Assembly: GCA_035943635.1 (NCBI GenBank) | Contig: DASZBX010000105.1 | Span: 1 to 64,000 of the forward strand | Length of the DNA stretch: 64,000 nt | DNA from: DASZBX01 sp035943635 | Lineage (GTDB): Bacteria; Actinomycetota; Actinomycetes; Streptomycetales; Catenulisporaceae | Direction: 5' to 3' | In this document: positions 16,021-25,310 of the stretch, piece after piece | Numbering within the stretch: position 1 is the stretch's first letter | How the letters are laid out: every line of letters starts with the position of its first letter | The notes under the pieces: generated by a model | What the model was told of the DNA's origin: nothing | Database searches by the model: none | The model's input: only the letters and a program-made list of their open reading frames with translations | Position numbers and translations under genes: made by a program

Positions 16021-18015
16021 TCAACTGACCGGGACCGGGATGTAGAGCGTGGTCTCGTCGAAAGTGTCGCTGCGCACGGTGATCGCCAGCGTCCAGGTGC
16101 CGCGGAAGCCGAGCGAGATCGGCAGGTCCACGAAGTGGCCCGGCCCGTCCGCCTCGACCGTGGTCGACAACGGCCCGATCTTCTCCGCAGCCAGGGTGAA
16201 CGTCGCGGTGACCTGCGCCGGAGTGTAGGTCAGCCCCTTGGAGTCGGAGAAGTACAGGTGGATCTGGTTCAGGCCGAGGGTGGCCGGGGAGACCACCACG
16301 AGGACCGAGCCGGTGGCAGTCCCGGTGGTGAAGGGCACCGAGACGCTGGTCGGGCTCTGCAGCTCCAGCCGGCCCGGCTCGCTCTCCACCAGGATCGAAC
16401 TGGCGACCAGCACCAGCAGCACGATCCCGCACTCGAGCGCGACCGACCGGCGCAGCGAGCGGAACAGGGAGGTGCGGCTCTCGGCCAGCGCGCGGGCGTT
16501 CGCCGCAGCCCGGGCCGAGCTCTTGTCCGGCACCCGGGCCGTGCGGCGCCCGGGGTGGCGCATCGAGGAACCGCCGATGCTCGCGCTGCTGCGCGCCGAC
16601 GCCGAAGCGGCCGCCGCAGCCGAGACCTGCCCGGCCGACCGGCCCCGCGTGGCCGCGGCCGACTTCTTGCCGCCCGCATCGGCCTGATCCGCCTCCGCCT
16701 CCGCCTGCGCGCCCGCTTCCGCCGCGTCGTCGGCGGTCGGCAGCAGCGCCACGGTCTGCCCGATCCACTGCCGCGCCATCCAGCCCAGGCCGACCAGGAG
16801 GATCACCCCGGCGATCTTGAGCACCACCAGACGCCCGTAATCCGTGTTGAACAGCGCGTTCCAGCTGCCGACGTTGCGCCAGGCCTGGTACGTCCCGCTG
16901 ACCACGAGCATCCCGACGCAGCAGGCCGCCATGGTCGAGAAGGTGCGCACCGCGGCCAGCGCCCGGTCCGCCTCCACCGGATCCTCGCTCCTACCGCGCA
17001 GCACCACGGCCGCCAGCATCGCCAACCCGCCCAGCCAGATGCCCATCGAGACCAGGTGCAGCAGGTCGGCGATGAAGGCCAGCGGGATCTGGATCCCGGT
17101 GGACGAGTGGTCCGCGCCGGCCCAGGTCGCCGCGCCGAGCAGTCCGAACACCCCGGCGCCGGCCAGGAACGCCAGCCGCCCGCGCCGGCCGAACCCGCCG
17201 AGCCGGCCCATGGTCAGCGCCAGGATCGGCGCGACCAGCGCGAGCAGCAGCATCCGGGCCAGCACCGCCTGGCCGAACCGGGTGCCGAGGGTGGCCGAGA
17301 CCGCGCCCGAGTCCAGCGCCCGGCCCAGCGGCAGGCCGCCCGCGTACACCCCCTGCATCAGGATCGTGCCGAGCGCGGCCGCCATCAGGCCGACCCAGCC
17401 GCCCGCGAGCAGCCGTCCGGCCGCCCGGCTGCGGCCCCCGGCCGGCCAGCCGGCCGCGATGAAGACCACCCCGCCGAACAGCAGCGCGTAACTCAGGTAG
17501 CCGAGCCAGCGCAGCGCGCCGTACAGCAGGCCGGCGAAGGTGCTCGCCCTGGTGTTCAACGTGGCCGCGTTCACCGAGGTGTCGCTGGCCGCGCCGATCG
17601 AGAAGGTGTACGCGCCCTGGACCGGGTGCGAGTCGGCCGAGATCACGTGCCAGGCCACGGTGTACGTGCCGTCCTTGAGCCCGGACCGGAGCCGGGTGAC
17701 GATCTCGTCCGGGTTCGCCGCCGCGGTGGTGTTGCCGTCGTCCACCCGGGAGCCGTCCGGGGCGAACACCCGCAGGCTGTCCGGGCTGACCCCGACCGCC
17801 TCGTCGAAGGTCGCGGTGACCTGGGCCGGGGCCTTGGCCAGGACCGAGGCCTCGGTCGGGGTGGTGGTCTGCAGGGTGGCGTGCGCGGCGGCCGGGCCGG
17901 CCGTGGCCAGCAGCAGCACCAGCGCCGCGCCGAGCGCGCCGCCGAGCCGCCGGCGTACCCGCGACCCGGCCCGGCCCGGCGCCGCGGCCGGCCGCGCCCG
18001 CAGCCCGGTGCTCAC
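16021..18015 (-). CDS. CopC-CopD copper-transport fusion with C-terminal YtkA-like domain
   Basis: A protein of 664 residues from GTG 18015, whose codon overlaps the ycnI stop (GTGA). Order: a signal peptide ending in AAA, then a CopC domain starting with His (HATLQTTTP) and bearing the second ligand region SADSHPVQGAY. Next comes a CopD membrane unit of about eight helices, then a cytoplasmic Ala/Ser/Arg-rich insert (about 435-530), one more membrane helix and an extracytoplasmic Ig-like domain. CopC binds Cu(II) outside the membrane and CopD carries it across. The long low-complexity insert is the unusual part. Coupling to ycnI supports the copper role. Confidence 0.88.
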   Translation of the reverse strand: MSTGLRARPAAAPGRAGSRVRRRLGGALGAALVLLLATAGPAAAHATLQTTTPTEASVLAKAPAQVTATFDEAVGVSPDSLRVFAPDGSRVDDGNTTAAANPDEIVTRLRSGLKDGTYTVAWHVISADSHPVQGAYTFSIGAASDTSVNAATLNTRASTFAGLLYGALRWLGYLSYALLFGGVVFIAAGWPAGGRSRAAGRLLAGGWVGLMAAALGTILMQGVYAGGLPLGRALDSGAVSATLGTRFGQAVLARMLLLALVAPILALTMGRLGGFGRRGRLAFLAGAGVFGLLGAATWAGADHSSTGIQIPLAFIADLLHLVSMGIWLGGLAMLAAVVLRGRSEDPVEADRALAAVRTFSTMAACCVGMLVVSGTYQAWRNVGSWNALFNTDYGRLVVLKIAGVILLVGLGWMARQWIGQTVALLPTADDAAEAGAQAEAEADQADAGGKKSAAATRGRSAGQVSAAAAASASARSSASIGGSSMRHPGRRTARVPDKSSARAAANARALAESRTSLFRSLRRSVALECGIVLLVLVASSILVESEPGRLELQSPTSVSVPFTTGTATGSVLVVVSPATLGLNQIHLYFSDSKGLTYTPAQVTATFTLAAEKIGPLSTTVEADGPGHFVDLPISLGFRGTWTLAITVRSDTFDETTLYIPVPVS

Positions 18016-18791
18016 GCCCGGTCGCCCGGGTCGGCCGGCCGCCGGGTCCGCCAGAGCGCGTATCCGGCGGCCAGCAGCCCGAGCGCGCCCACGATCAGCC
18101 CGGCGATGCCCAGGCCGTTGCCGGAGGAGGTAGAACTCGCGCCCGTGGTCGTGTTCGTGCCTGCGGCGGCCGGCGGCACGGCGGTGTCGGGCGTGTTCGC
18201 CGGACCCGTGCTGGTCCCGGTGGTCCCGGCTGAGTCGGAGTCCGAGCCGGCCGGGGTCAGGGCCAGCACCGGCGCCGGATGGTCCGGATCCGGCTGCCCG
18301 GGCGCGGACAGGTCGATCCAGCGGACCACGTCGCCGTTCGAGTAGGTCTGCACCGCCTTGAACACCAGCTGCGTGGCGTCGGCGGGCAGCGGGTCCACCG
18401 AGATCGAGAAGTCCTGGTACTGCCCGGGCACGATGGTCCCGCCGGTCCAGTCGACCTCGTCCACAGCGGTGCTGAACGTGCCGTCGTCCGTGGTCAGCGG
18501 CTTGGCCAAGGTGACCGTGTGCAGGGTGACGGTCCAGCCCGGGACCGGTTTGGCCAACACCTGGGCGATCGGGTCGGCGGTCGGGATCTGCAGCTGGAGG
18601 CTGACCGTGTTCGCCCCCGACTCCTCGTTGGGCACCTTGAAGGTCAGCTCCTGGGTCGAGCCCTGCGGCGCGCTGGTCGGCGAGACGGTCACGTGCGCCG
18701 ACGCCGCCCCCGCGGCGGCCAGGACCAGAACCGGCACGGCCAGCAGCACGCCGGCGGCGCGCAGGGTGCGGGAGGGGCGGGGTGCGGGCAT
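18012..18791 (-). CDS. ycnI: YcnI-type copper-binding protein (DUF1775)
   Basis: A protein of 259 residues from ATG 18791 with GAAGGAAG upstream. The signal peptide ends at ASA, so the mature protein begins HVTVSPTSAPQGST. The N-terminal His is the copper ligand in the YcnI family. The DUF1775 beta-sandwich covers about 30-175 (LTFKVPNEE, ...WTGGTIVPGQY). A Pro/Thr/Ser linker and a C-terminal helix (GIAGLIVGALGLLAAGYALW) with a basic stop-transfer anchor it in the membrane. It is the first gene of the coupled ycnI-copCD pair, probably a copper-delivery unit for cytochrome oxidase or copper homeostasis. Confidence 0.9.
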   Translation of the reverse strand: MPAPRPSRTLRAAGVLLAVPVLVLAAAGAASAHVTVSPTSAPQGSTQELTFKVPNEESGANTVSLQLQIPTADPIAQVLAKPVPGWTVTLHTVTLAKPLTTDDGTFSTAVDEVDWTGGTIVPGQYQDFSISVDPLPADATQLVFKAVQTYSNGDVVRWIDLSAPGQPDPDHPAPVLALTPAGSDSDSAGTTGTSTGPANTPDTAVPPAAAGTNTTTGASSTSSGNGLGIAGLIVGALGLLAAGYALWRTRRPADPGDRA

Positions 18792-19086
18792 GCGGGACTT
18801 CCTTCTCGCGAGACGGTACCGGGGGCTGCGGGCGGCCGCGCCGGTCGCACGGCTGGATTCTGGGGGCGGGGGCAGCGCGGGCACAACTTCCATGGTGCCC
18901 CATCGCCGTGAGTGTCGGAACGTCGCGTTACGGTACGCGTGCCGGATGCGCCGGGAGTGCTCCGGTTCACCACGACTGCGCACGGATGCACGATTCCACC
19001 ACGGGGAAAGCGGGCAAAATCGTCGATAGGCCCGCAGAGGGTGCACGGAGTCGGCGAGGACCGCGGGCGAGGGAGAAGACGTCGAC

Positions 19087-19737
19087 ATGCCGGGACACAG
19101 CGTGTTCATCGGGGCATCATGCGTCCTCGTCCTGACCCTGCTGGCCGCCCGGGCGCTGCTGCGGCTCGGGCACGACCACCGCAGTGTGCGCGCGGGCGGC
19201 GGACGGCGTCGGCACCGGCGCAGCGAGGCGGCGCACCTGGCCATGGCGGTCGGGATGGCCCTGATGTTCCTGCCGCTGCCGGCCACCCGCCCGGCGCTGG
19301 CCGGTTTGTTCGCGGCGATCGTGCTCTACGCGGCCGCCGTCTGGGTGACCGACCGGGTCCGTGCGGCCCGGGCCCGGCTCGGCGCGGCCGTCGGCGACTG
19401 CCCGCCGGAGCACCGGCTCGAACCGCACCAGGTGGTGGTCGGCAGCGCGATGGCCGTGATGGCGCTCGGCTCCCGGGCGGTCGGGACCGGCGCCGCGGCC
19501 GGGATGGCCGCGATGCCCGGGATGGCGCCGGCCGGCGGCTCGCTGACTCCGGCCGCGCTGCTCCTGTTCGGCTACGTCTGGGTGTCCGTGCTGGTGCTCG
19601 GCGGCGGCCTGGCCCGCACCTTCCGCGCCGAAGCGGGCCTGGAGCGCGACCTGGCCGCGCTGCTCGGCGCGCCCAGCACGGTCTACGCGTGCGAGCTGAC
19701 CATGACCGTGGTGATGGGCCTGATGCTGCTGTCCTGA
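19087..19737 (+). CDS. DUF5134-type membrane protein
   Basis: A protein of 216 residues, preceded by GGGAGAAGACGTCGAC before the ATG. It has about five hydrophobic helices (FIGASCVLVLTLLAARALL, MAVGMALMFLPLPA, LFAAIVLYAAAVWV, and two C-terminal ones). It also has a Met/His-containing stretch (HLAMAVGMALM, MAAMPGMAPAGG) that could bind copper. Proteins of this type occur next to copper genes in actinobacteria. It is divergent from ycnI across a 295-bp gap and convergent with the CtaG-type gene. The biochemical role is unknown. Confidence 0.65.
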   Translation: MPGHSVFIGASCVLVLTLLAARALLRLGHDHRSVRAGGGRRRHRRSEAAHLAMAVGMALMFLPLPATRPALAGLFAAIVLYAAAVWVTDRVRAARARLGAAVGDCPPEHRLEPHQVVVGSAMAVMALGSRAVGTGAAAGMAAMPGMAPAGGSLTPAALLLFGYVWVSVLVLGGGLARTFRAEAGLERDLAALLGAPSTVYACELTMTVVMGLMLLS

Positions 19738-19771
19738 CACGGCTCGCCCTCGCCCGGCCCCGCGGCCCGGC

Positions 19772-20746
19772 TCAGTTCGACGGCTCGACGGTCCGCAGCG
19801 TGCCGTCGGCCAGCCCGGCCAGGTAGTCGTTGTAGTCGTTGAGCTCCGAGTCCCCGTCCCGGTCGGCCTGCCGGTCCTTGCGCACCGCCTCCCGCTCGTC
19901 GGACTTGCGCCACTGCGCGAACAGCACCAGCAGCACGATCAGCGTCGGCAGCTCGCCGAAGCCCCAGGCCAGCGCGCCGGCGGTGTTCTGGTCGTCGAAC
20001 GGGTCCACTCCCCACGCCGCGGGCGGGTGGGCGAAGGCCGTGGTGATCAGCGAGGAGGACATCATCACCGCGATGCCGAAGAACGCGTGGAACGGCATCG
20101 CCGCGAACAGTTCCAGGATCCGGATCACGTAGGGGGAGCGGTGCGGCGCCGGGTCCACGCCCATGATCGGCCAGAAGAACAGCAGCCCGACCATCAGGAA
20201 GTGCACCAGCATCAGGTCGTGCCCGGTCTCGGTGCTCATCAGGGTGTCGAACAGCGAGGTGAAGTAGAGCCCGTAGAGGCTGACGATGAACAGGGGCAGG
20301 GTGAACAGCGGCGAGGACACCACCCGGGCGAACCGGCTGTGCAGCAGCACCATGATCAGTTCGCGCGGCCCGGTGTGCCCGGGCCGCGCGGGCCGGAACG
20401 CCCGCAGGGCCAGGGTGATCGGCGCGCCCAGCAGGATGAAGACCGGGGTCACCATCGACAGGATCATGTGCTGCAACATGTGGCTGCTGAACATGTACAT
20501 GCCGTACTCGGACAGCCCCGAACAGGTGACCCCGAGGAAGACCAGCAGGCCGAGGTAGAAGCTCGCCGTGCGCCCGATCTGCCAGCGGTCCCCGCGCCGG
20601 GCCAGCCGGACCACGCCGAGCAGGTAGAGCCCGCCGGCCAGCACGGTCAGCGGCAGGAAGACGGGGTCCGTGTGCCACCTGAGCATGCCCTCCAGCGAGG
20701 GCGGGGCCAGGGTCGCGGCCCCGGGCATTCCCGGCATCCCACTCAT
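19772..20746 (-). CDS. Cytochrome c oxidase assembly factor, CtaG (caa3-type) family
   Basis: A protein of 324 residues from ATG 20746 with GGAGG 7 nt upstream. A Met-rich N-terminus (MSGMPGMPGA) precedes seven membrane helices. Family motifs include WHTDPVFLPL, the His/Met cluster MYMFSSHMLQHMILSMVTP and LMLVHFLMVGLLFFWPIMG. The C-terminus is charged and cytosolic. The family is needed for the CuA/CuB site of cytochrome oxidase. Proximity to ycnI-copCD and the DUF5134-type gene makes this a copper/oxidase neighbourhood. Confidence 0.92.
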   Translation of the reverse strand: MSGMPGMPGAATLAPPSLEGMLRWHTDPVFLPLTVLAGGLYLLGVVRLARRGDRWQIGRTASFYLGLLVFLGVTCSGLSEYGMYMFSSHMLQHMILSMVTPVFILLGAPITLALRAFRPARPGHTGPRELIMVLLHSRFARVVSSPLFTLPLFIVSLYGLYFTSLFDTLMSTETGHDLMLVHFLMVGLLFFWPIMGVDPAPHRSPYVIRILELFAAMPFHAFFGIAVMMSSSLITTAFAHPPAAWGVDPFDDQNTAGALAWGFGELPTLIVLLVLFAQWRKSDEREAVRKDRQADRDGDSELNDYNDYLAGLADGTLRTVEPSN

Positions 20747-20932
20747 CGCTGCCTCCTCCACCGCGTCCTTCGCCGTGTCGGGTCAGCCTAGTACGCGGCG
20801 ATATGTCGGCCCGCACCGGGGTTCGGCCCGGTCCCGGCCCAGGTCGGCCACCGGACCACCGGGCCCCGCGGACGCCCGGAAACGTGTCCGGAAGCTCCCC
20901 GGCGACTGCCCTGAAGACGGGTTTCACCATAT

Positions 20933-20944
20933 TGGTCTAGTCCA
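20933..20944 (+). promoter_or_regulatory. DasR-type operator (dre) upstream of chitinase 2
   Basis: TGGTCTAGTCCA is identical to the site before chitinase 1. A TTGAC hexamer-like element follows at 20951, and the start codon is 145 bp away. The 342-bp gap at 20747-21088 holds nothing else I can name. Confidence 0.82.
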
Positions 20945-21088
20945 TTCTCTTGACGCTGCGGCGGCGACGCAGTACACAGAAATAACCCACCGGGATTCGG
21001 CGCATCCGGGGTGGAGAGAGCGAGATGCCCAGAAAGTCCGCAAGGCGATCACGGCGACAACCGCAACCTCACCCATCAGGAGTCCCCC

Positions 21089-23227
21089 ATGCGCCACAGA
21101 ACGGCCCGGAACCGGGCCGCGGGCCCGGCCGACGGCTTCGCGCCGCCGCCCACGCCCTCCCGGCCCGCCGCCGCCAAGCCCCGCCGCCTGCTCGCGGTCG
21201 TGGCCACCGGCGCGGTGGTCGCGGCCACCGCGCTCAGCGTCGGCCTCGCCTCCAGCGCCAACGCCAGCCCGGCCGCGACCCCGGCCGCCGCCACCTCCGG
21301 CGGCATCAACGTCGCGTACTTCGACCAGTGGTCGATCTACCAGAACGCCTTCTACGTCAAGAACCTGGACACCGAGGGCCTGGCCGGCAAGCTCAACTAC
21401 CTGATCTACGACTTCGAGAACATCAACCCGAGCACCGACCAGTGCTTCGAGGCCGAGAAGGCCACCGACCCGGACCCGGCCGGGGAGAACGACCCGAACG
21501 CCGGCGACGGCGCCGGCGACATGGACGCGGACTACGGCAAGCCGTTCCCGGCCAACGAGGCCGTCAACGGGGTCGCGGACACCTCCACCCAGGCCATCGG
21601 CGGGAACTTCAACCAGCTCAAGGAGCTGAAGGCGAAGTACCCCAACCTCAAGATCCTGCTGTCCGTCGGCGGCTGGACCTACTCCAAGTACTTCTCCACC
21701 GCGGCCGCCACCGCCTCCTCCCGGCTGGCCCTGGTCAACTCCTGCATCAACCTGTTCCTCGACGGGAACCTGCCCGGCGACTCGGACTACGGCCCGACCT
21801 ACGGCGGCACCGGTTCGGCCCCGGGCATCTTCGACGGCTTCGACATCGACTGGGAGTATCCGGGCTCGACCAACGGCCACCTGGGCAACATCACCTCGCC
21901 CAACGACACCGCGGACTACACGGCCCTGCTCGCGCAGTTCCGCAGTTCGCTGACCTCGCTGACCGCGACCACCGGCAAGACGTACTACCTGTCGGCCGCG
22001 CTGCCGTCCGGCCAGGACAACATCGCCGAGATCCAGACCAGCCAGATCGGCCAGTACCTGACCTTCGGCGACGTGATGTCGTACGACATGTACGGGGCCT
22101 GGAACCCGACCGGCCCGGCCGACGAGCAGGACCCGCTGTATGCGAACCCGAACTCGCCGGAGCCGGTGGTCGCGCCCGGGAACCAGACCTTCAGCATCGA
22201 CAACGCCCTGAAGGCGTGGACGGTCGGTGATGCGCCATACTCGATTGCCGGTGGCTTCCCGGCGAACAAACTCACGCTGGGCGTGCCGTTCTACTATCGC
22301 GGCTGGACCGGCGTAACGGCCGGGTCGAACCACGGGCTCTATCAGACCGCTTCCGGTCCGTCGGCCGGGCAGACCGACTCCGGGGACGTGCCGGGCGTCG
22401 CGATGTACAAGGAACTGCTGGGCACGGTCAACAACGCGGCCGACACCTTCTGGGACCCGATCACGCAGTCCGCGTACTTCTATGACGGCACGAACTTCTA
22501 CGGCGGCGAGGACGCGCAGTCCATCCAGGCCCAGGCGAACTACGTGCACTGCAACGGGTTCGGCGGCTTCATGATGTTCTCGCTCTACGACCTGGACCCG
22601 TCCGCGACCCTGTTCAACGACGCGGTCAACGACCTGGCCGGCTCGGCCTCCACCTGCACCACGCCGAGCGGCACGCCGACCACGGCCTCGCCGACCACGA
22701 CCAAGCCGACCACGGCGCCGCCGACCAGCACCCCGCCGACGACGACCAAGCCGACCACCGCGCCCCCGACCACCACCCCGCCCACCACGGGCAAGCCGAC
22801 CACCGCGCCGCCGACCACGCCGCCCGCCTCCGGGGGGCTGGTCAACGGCGGATTCGAGACCGGTTCGCTCTCGCCGTGGACGGGCGACTCGCTCGACACG
22901 GTCGTCTCCTCGCCGGTCTTCGCCGGATCGCACGCCCTCCAGGGCGCGGCCAGCGCCGGTGACGACGCCCAGGCCAGCCAGGTGGTCACCGTGCTGCCGA
23001 GCCACACCTACACCCTGACCGCGGAAGTCGAGGGGACGTACGTGTTCCTCGGCGTCAGCGGGACGGGCGTGACGGCGGCCGACACCTGGACGCCGGGGAC
23101 GAGCGGCTACCAGCTGCTCACCCTGACCTTCACCACCACGTCGACGGCCACCAACGTCACGGTCTACCTGCACGGCTGGTACGGCCAGGGCACCTACTAC
23201 GCGGACAACGTCACGCTGACCGGCTGA
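21089..23227 (+). CDS. Secreted GH18 chitinase with C-terminal carbohydrate-binding module
   Basis: A protein of 712 residues from ATG 21089 with AGGAG upstream; an in-frame start at 21011 lacks this. The signal peptide is long (RRLLAVVATGAVVAATALSV, cleavage near ANA). The GH18 barrel runs about 70-525, with LSVGGWTYS and GFDIDWEYPG (Glu 256). A linker of about 60 residues made of PTT, PPTT and KPTTAPP repeats follows. A CBM-like beta-sandwich starts at LVNGGFETGSLSPW and ends at YYADNVTLTG, typical of CenC-like (CBM4/9 or CBM16-type) modules. A dre operator lies upstream. Together with chitinase 1 it would attack insoluble chitin. Confidence 0.93.
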   Translation: MRHRTARNRAAGPADGFAPPPTPSRPAAAKPRRLLAVVATGAVVAATALSVGLASSANASPAATPAAATSGGINVAYFDQWSIYQNAFYVKNLDTEGLAGKLNYLIYDFENINPSTDQCFEAEKATDPDPAGENDPNAGDGAGDMDADYGKPFPANEAVNGVADTSTQAIGGNFNQLKELKAKYPNLKILLSVGGWTYSKYFSTAAATASSRLALVNSCINLFLDGNLPGDSDYGPTYGGTGSAPGIFDGFDIDWEYPGSTNGHLGNITSPNDTADYTALLAQFRSSLTSLTATTGKTYYLSAALPSGQDNIAEIQTSQIGQYLTFGDVMSYDMYGAWNPTGPADEQDPLYANPNSPEPVVAPGNQTFSIDNALKAWTVGDAPYSIAGGFPANKLTLGVPFYYRGWTGVTAGSNHGLYQTASGPSAGQTDSGDVPGVAMYKELLGTVNNAADTFWDPITQSAYFYDGTNFYGGEDAQSIQAQANYVHCNGFGGFMMFSLYDLDPSATLFNDAVNDLAGSASTCTTPSGTPTTASPTTTKPTTAPPTSTPPTTTKPTTAPPTTTPPTTGKPTTAPPTTPPASGGLVNGGFETGSLSPWTGDSLDTVVSSPVFAGSHALQGAASAGDDAQASQVVTVLPSHTYTLTAEVEGTYVFLGVSGTGVTAADTWTPGTSGYQLLTLTFTTTSTATNVTVYLHGWYGQGTYYADNVTLTG

Positions 23228-23416
23228 CGCCCGGGAAGCGGACCCAGGCGACTAGACCCGCATTCCGCACGTCACCTGAACGAGTGAAGGGCAATTCAGC
23301 AAATATAGGGCATTCTACTCGGCTTAGTAAGACCACTGTTCTGAAACGAGCCTTAATTGTCCCGCTTTGCATATCGCTCGATCGAGCTATGTGAATGCGG
23401 GACTAGAGGAACAGCG

Positions 23417-24295
23417 CTAAAAGAACAGCAACAGACACAGGTCGTCGTTCCCGTCCGAGACGATGTACTTCTCGGCGGGCACGACGACCGGTGTGGGCAG
23501 CGCGGTGGGGGCGCCGAAGTCGGAGAGGTCGACCTGGAAGCCGGACAGGCTCTTGGTGGTGGGCACCGCGTCGATCGAGACCTTCAGGCCCATCCGGTAG
23601 GTCAGCTGCACCAGCGCGCCGGTGTCCATGTCCGTGTAGAGGTCGACCGAGAGCTCGGTGCTGCCCGTCTCCTTGAAGAACGGTTCTTGCAGCACCGAGG
23701 CCGGTATACCGGGCACCGTGGACAGGTCCACCGTGCCGGTGTACTCGGTCGCGGGGTTCTTGCCGACGGTGCTGGGGCCGTCCAGGTGCACCTTGTCCAG
23801 GTGGTGCAGGGCCAGCCACCAGATCGAGTGCACGGAGTCCGTGCCCTGGACCGTGGTCAGCGCGGTCCTGGTCCAGGAGGGCGGGGTACCGGCCGACTGG
23901 CCGGTCGCGCCCTGCCGCGGGGGCACCGTGGAGTAGAACTCCCCGTCCGCCGAGACCGCGTCCACCTCGGTGTTCGCCCCGCTGCTCTGCTGGCGCCCGC
24001 CCTGCAGCTGGGTCGCCCCGGTCAGCACGTCGGTCGGCCCGGACAGCTGCATCATGCTGATCAGCGGGTTGGCCGGGCGGCTGGTCAGCACCGTGCTCAG
24101 CGAGGTGTTCGCGGTGCCCGCGCGGTCGAACCAGGAGTCCAGCCGGGCCAGCGCGGCGATCGCCCCGGCGTTCGGGGTGGCCGAGGCGGTGGCGGCCGGG
24201 GACGGCGCCCCGTCCGGGGCCGCGCTCGAACAGCCGGCCAGACCGGACAAACCGAGCACGACTGCGAGCACGCCCGCGGTCCTCCGCCTGCTCAT
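23417..24295 (-). CDS. Secreted lipoprotein of unknown function
   Basis: A protein of 292 residues with a clear lipobox (GLSGLAGC), so the mature form is lipid-anchored at Cys 22. A short Ala/Pro/Ser tether leads to a beta-rich domain (VDAVSADGEFYSTVP, DGPSTVGKNPATEYTGTVDL, LSVDLYTDMDTGALVQLTY). This resembles LppX/LprG-like and sugar-sensing lipoproteins, but I cannot place it firmly. The C-terminus is hydrophobic (DLCLLLFF). It is convergent with chitinase 2, and the 189 bp between them has no clear terminator. ATG is chosen as the only start before the lipobox. Confidence 0.7.
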   Translation of the reverse strand: MSRRRTAGVLAVVLGLSGLAGCSSAAPDGAPSPAATASATPNAGAIAALARLDSWFDRAGTANTSLSTVLTSRPANPLISMMQLSGPTDVLTGATQLQGGRQQSSGANTEVDAVSADGEFYSTVPPRQGATGQSAGTPPSWTRTALTTVQGTDSVHSIWWLALHHLDKVHLDGPSTVGKNPATEYTGTVDLSTVPGIPASVLQEPFFKETGSTELSVDLYTDMDTGALVQLTYRMGLKVSIDAVPTTKSLSGFQVDLSDFGAPTALPTPVVVPAEKYIVSDGNDDLCLLLFF

Positions 24296-24339
24296 CGTGG
24301 TCCCTCCGACATATGGCAGCTGCCGCGCCCGTTGACTTG

Positions 24340-24446
24340 TGCCACCCCCGCAGGGATCGAACCCGCGGACACCAGTGCGCCGACAGGTCGCAGAATACTC
24401 GACTTTCGGTGCTCTGACCAGCGAATACCGTCCCTCTGGCCCGGTG
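24340..24446 (-). pseudogene. tRNA-like relic with intact T-arm
   Basis: The minus strand ends in an intact T-arm (GCGGG-TTCGATC-CCTGC) followed by GGGGGTG. Upstream are a D-arm-like GCTGGTCAGAGC and a weak anticodon hairpin around TATTCTG. The 5' acceptor strand that should pair with GGGGGTG is missing, the D-stem is damaged and no CCA follows. This is a decayed tRNA or the 3' remnant of an old attachment site. Confidence 0.5.
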
Positions 24447-25008
24447 CGGGCGGCATACTTCCAGGTGATTTTACCGCAGGGCGCCCGCCCAGGCGGCCGA
24501 ACCGGCGGCCCGGCCCGGACCCGGCCGCCGCACCGGGGGTGAGATCAACTTGTGATCACCCGGGGGGTTGCCAGGTTATTCTGTAGGGCTAAACATCGTA
24601 TTGTGGAGATTCGTCCTCGGATCTCCGCCCGGGGATGGTCACAGATCCCCCGTGCCGAACCCCTGGACCGCGCCCACACGGTTCAGGGGTTCGCCATATC
24701 GCCCGGCGCGCGGCGCACCGGATGCTCCGGTCCGGCCGGCGGAGCCGGGTGACGGGGCGCACCGGCTCGCGGCCACCGCCCGCAGTGCGCCAAAGCGCCC
24801 GATCGCCGCGGCGGCCGGATTCGCCCGGTCCGCGAGGCCGGTCCGGGCGGGGCGCGGCGCCGGCCGGAAAGCGACGTCCGACGACCGCCGTGGACGGGTG
24901 GGGGGGGGTGGCGCGGGAGTGCCGAGCAGCCGTCCGGAAGGCGTCGCGGACGGCCGTGAACTGCCGGAAAAGCGGCCCGGAGGCGAAGGATCGAAGCACG
25001 GATCCGAG
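24447..25008 (+). other. Intergenic stretch without a recognisable gene
   Basis: Frames that stay open here have no RBS, no family resemblance and arise from the very high GC content. An inverted repeat (gagatcaacttgtgatcac) lies near 24541-24559. I see no other element. Confidence 0.5.
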
Positions 25009-25081
25009 CGCCCCCGGCAGGGATCGAACCTGCGACCAATCGCTTAGAAGGCGACTGCTCTATCCGCTGAGCTACGAGGGC
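25009..25081 (-). tRNA. tRNA-Arg (anticodon TCT)
   Basis: A complete minus-strand cloverleaf: acceptor GCCCTCG with CGGGGGC (one G:U pair), D-arm GCTCAGCGGATAGAGC, anticodon loop CTTCTAA giving TCT, T-loop TTCGATC. CCA is not encoded. Confidence 0.94.
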
Positions 25082-25310
25082 CTTCGCGGCGGACAGCCGC
25101 GTGCAGAGCCCAGCGTAGTGGAAACCCGTGCCCTTCCCGCTAGTCCATTAACGGACGCCGGAACAGGAGATTGACGGAAAAGGTCCCCATGTCACGCTGC
25201 GCTTGATAGCGTCTGCGGAGGGTGGCCGCCCGAAAACGCAGCCAATCCGCAACTAAGAAGTTATGGAACAAATCCGACACCGGTGTTCCCATATCCCGGG
25301 GGGCTACGGC

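Noticed and set aside
24340..24446. Functional tRNA with a rare anticodon
   Set aside because: The 5' acceptor strand does not pair with the 3' strand and the D-stem is broken, so a relic is more likely.
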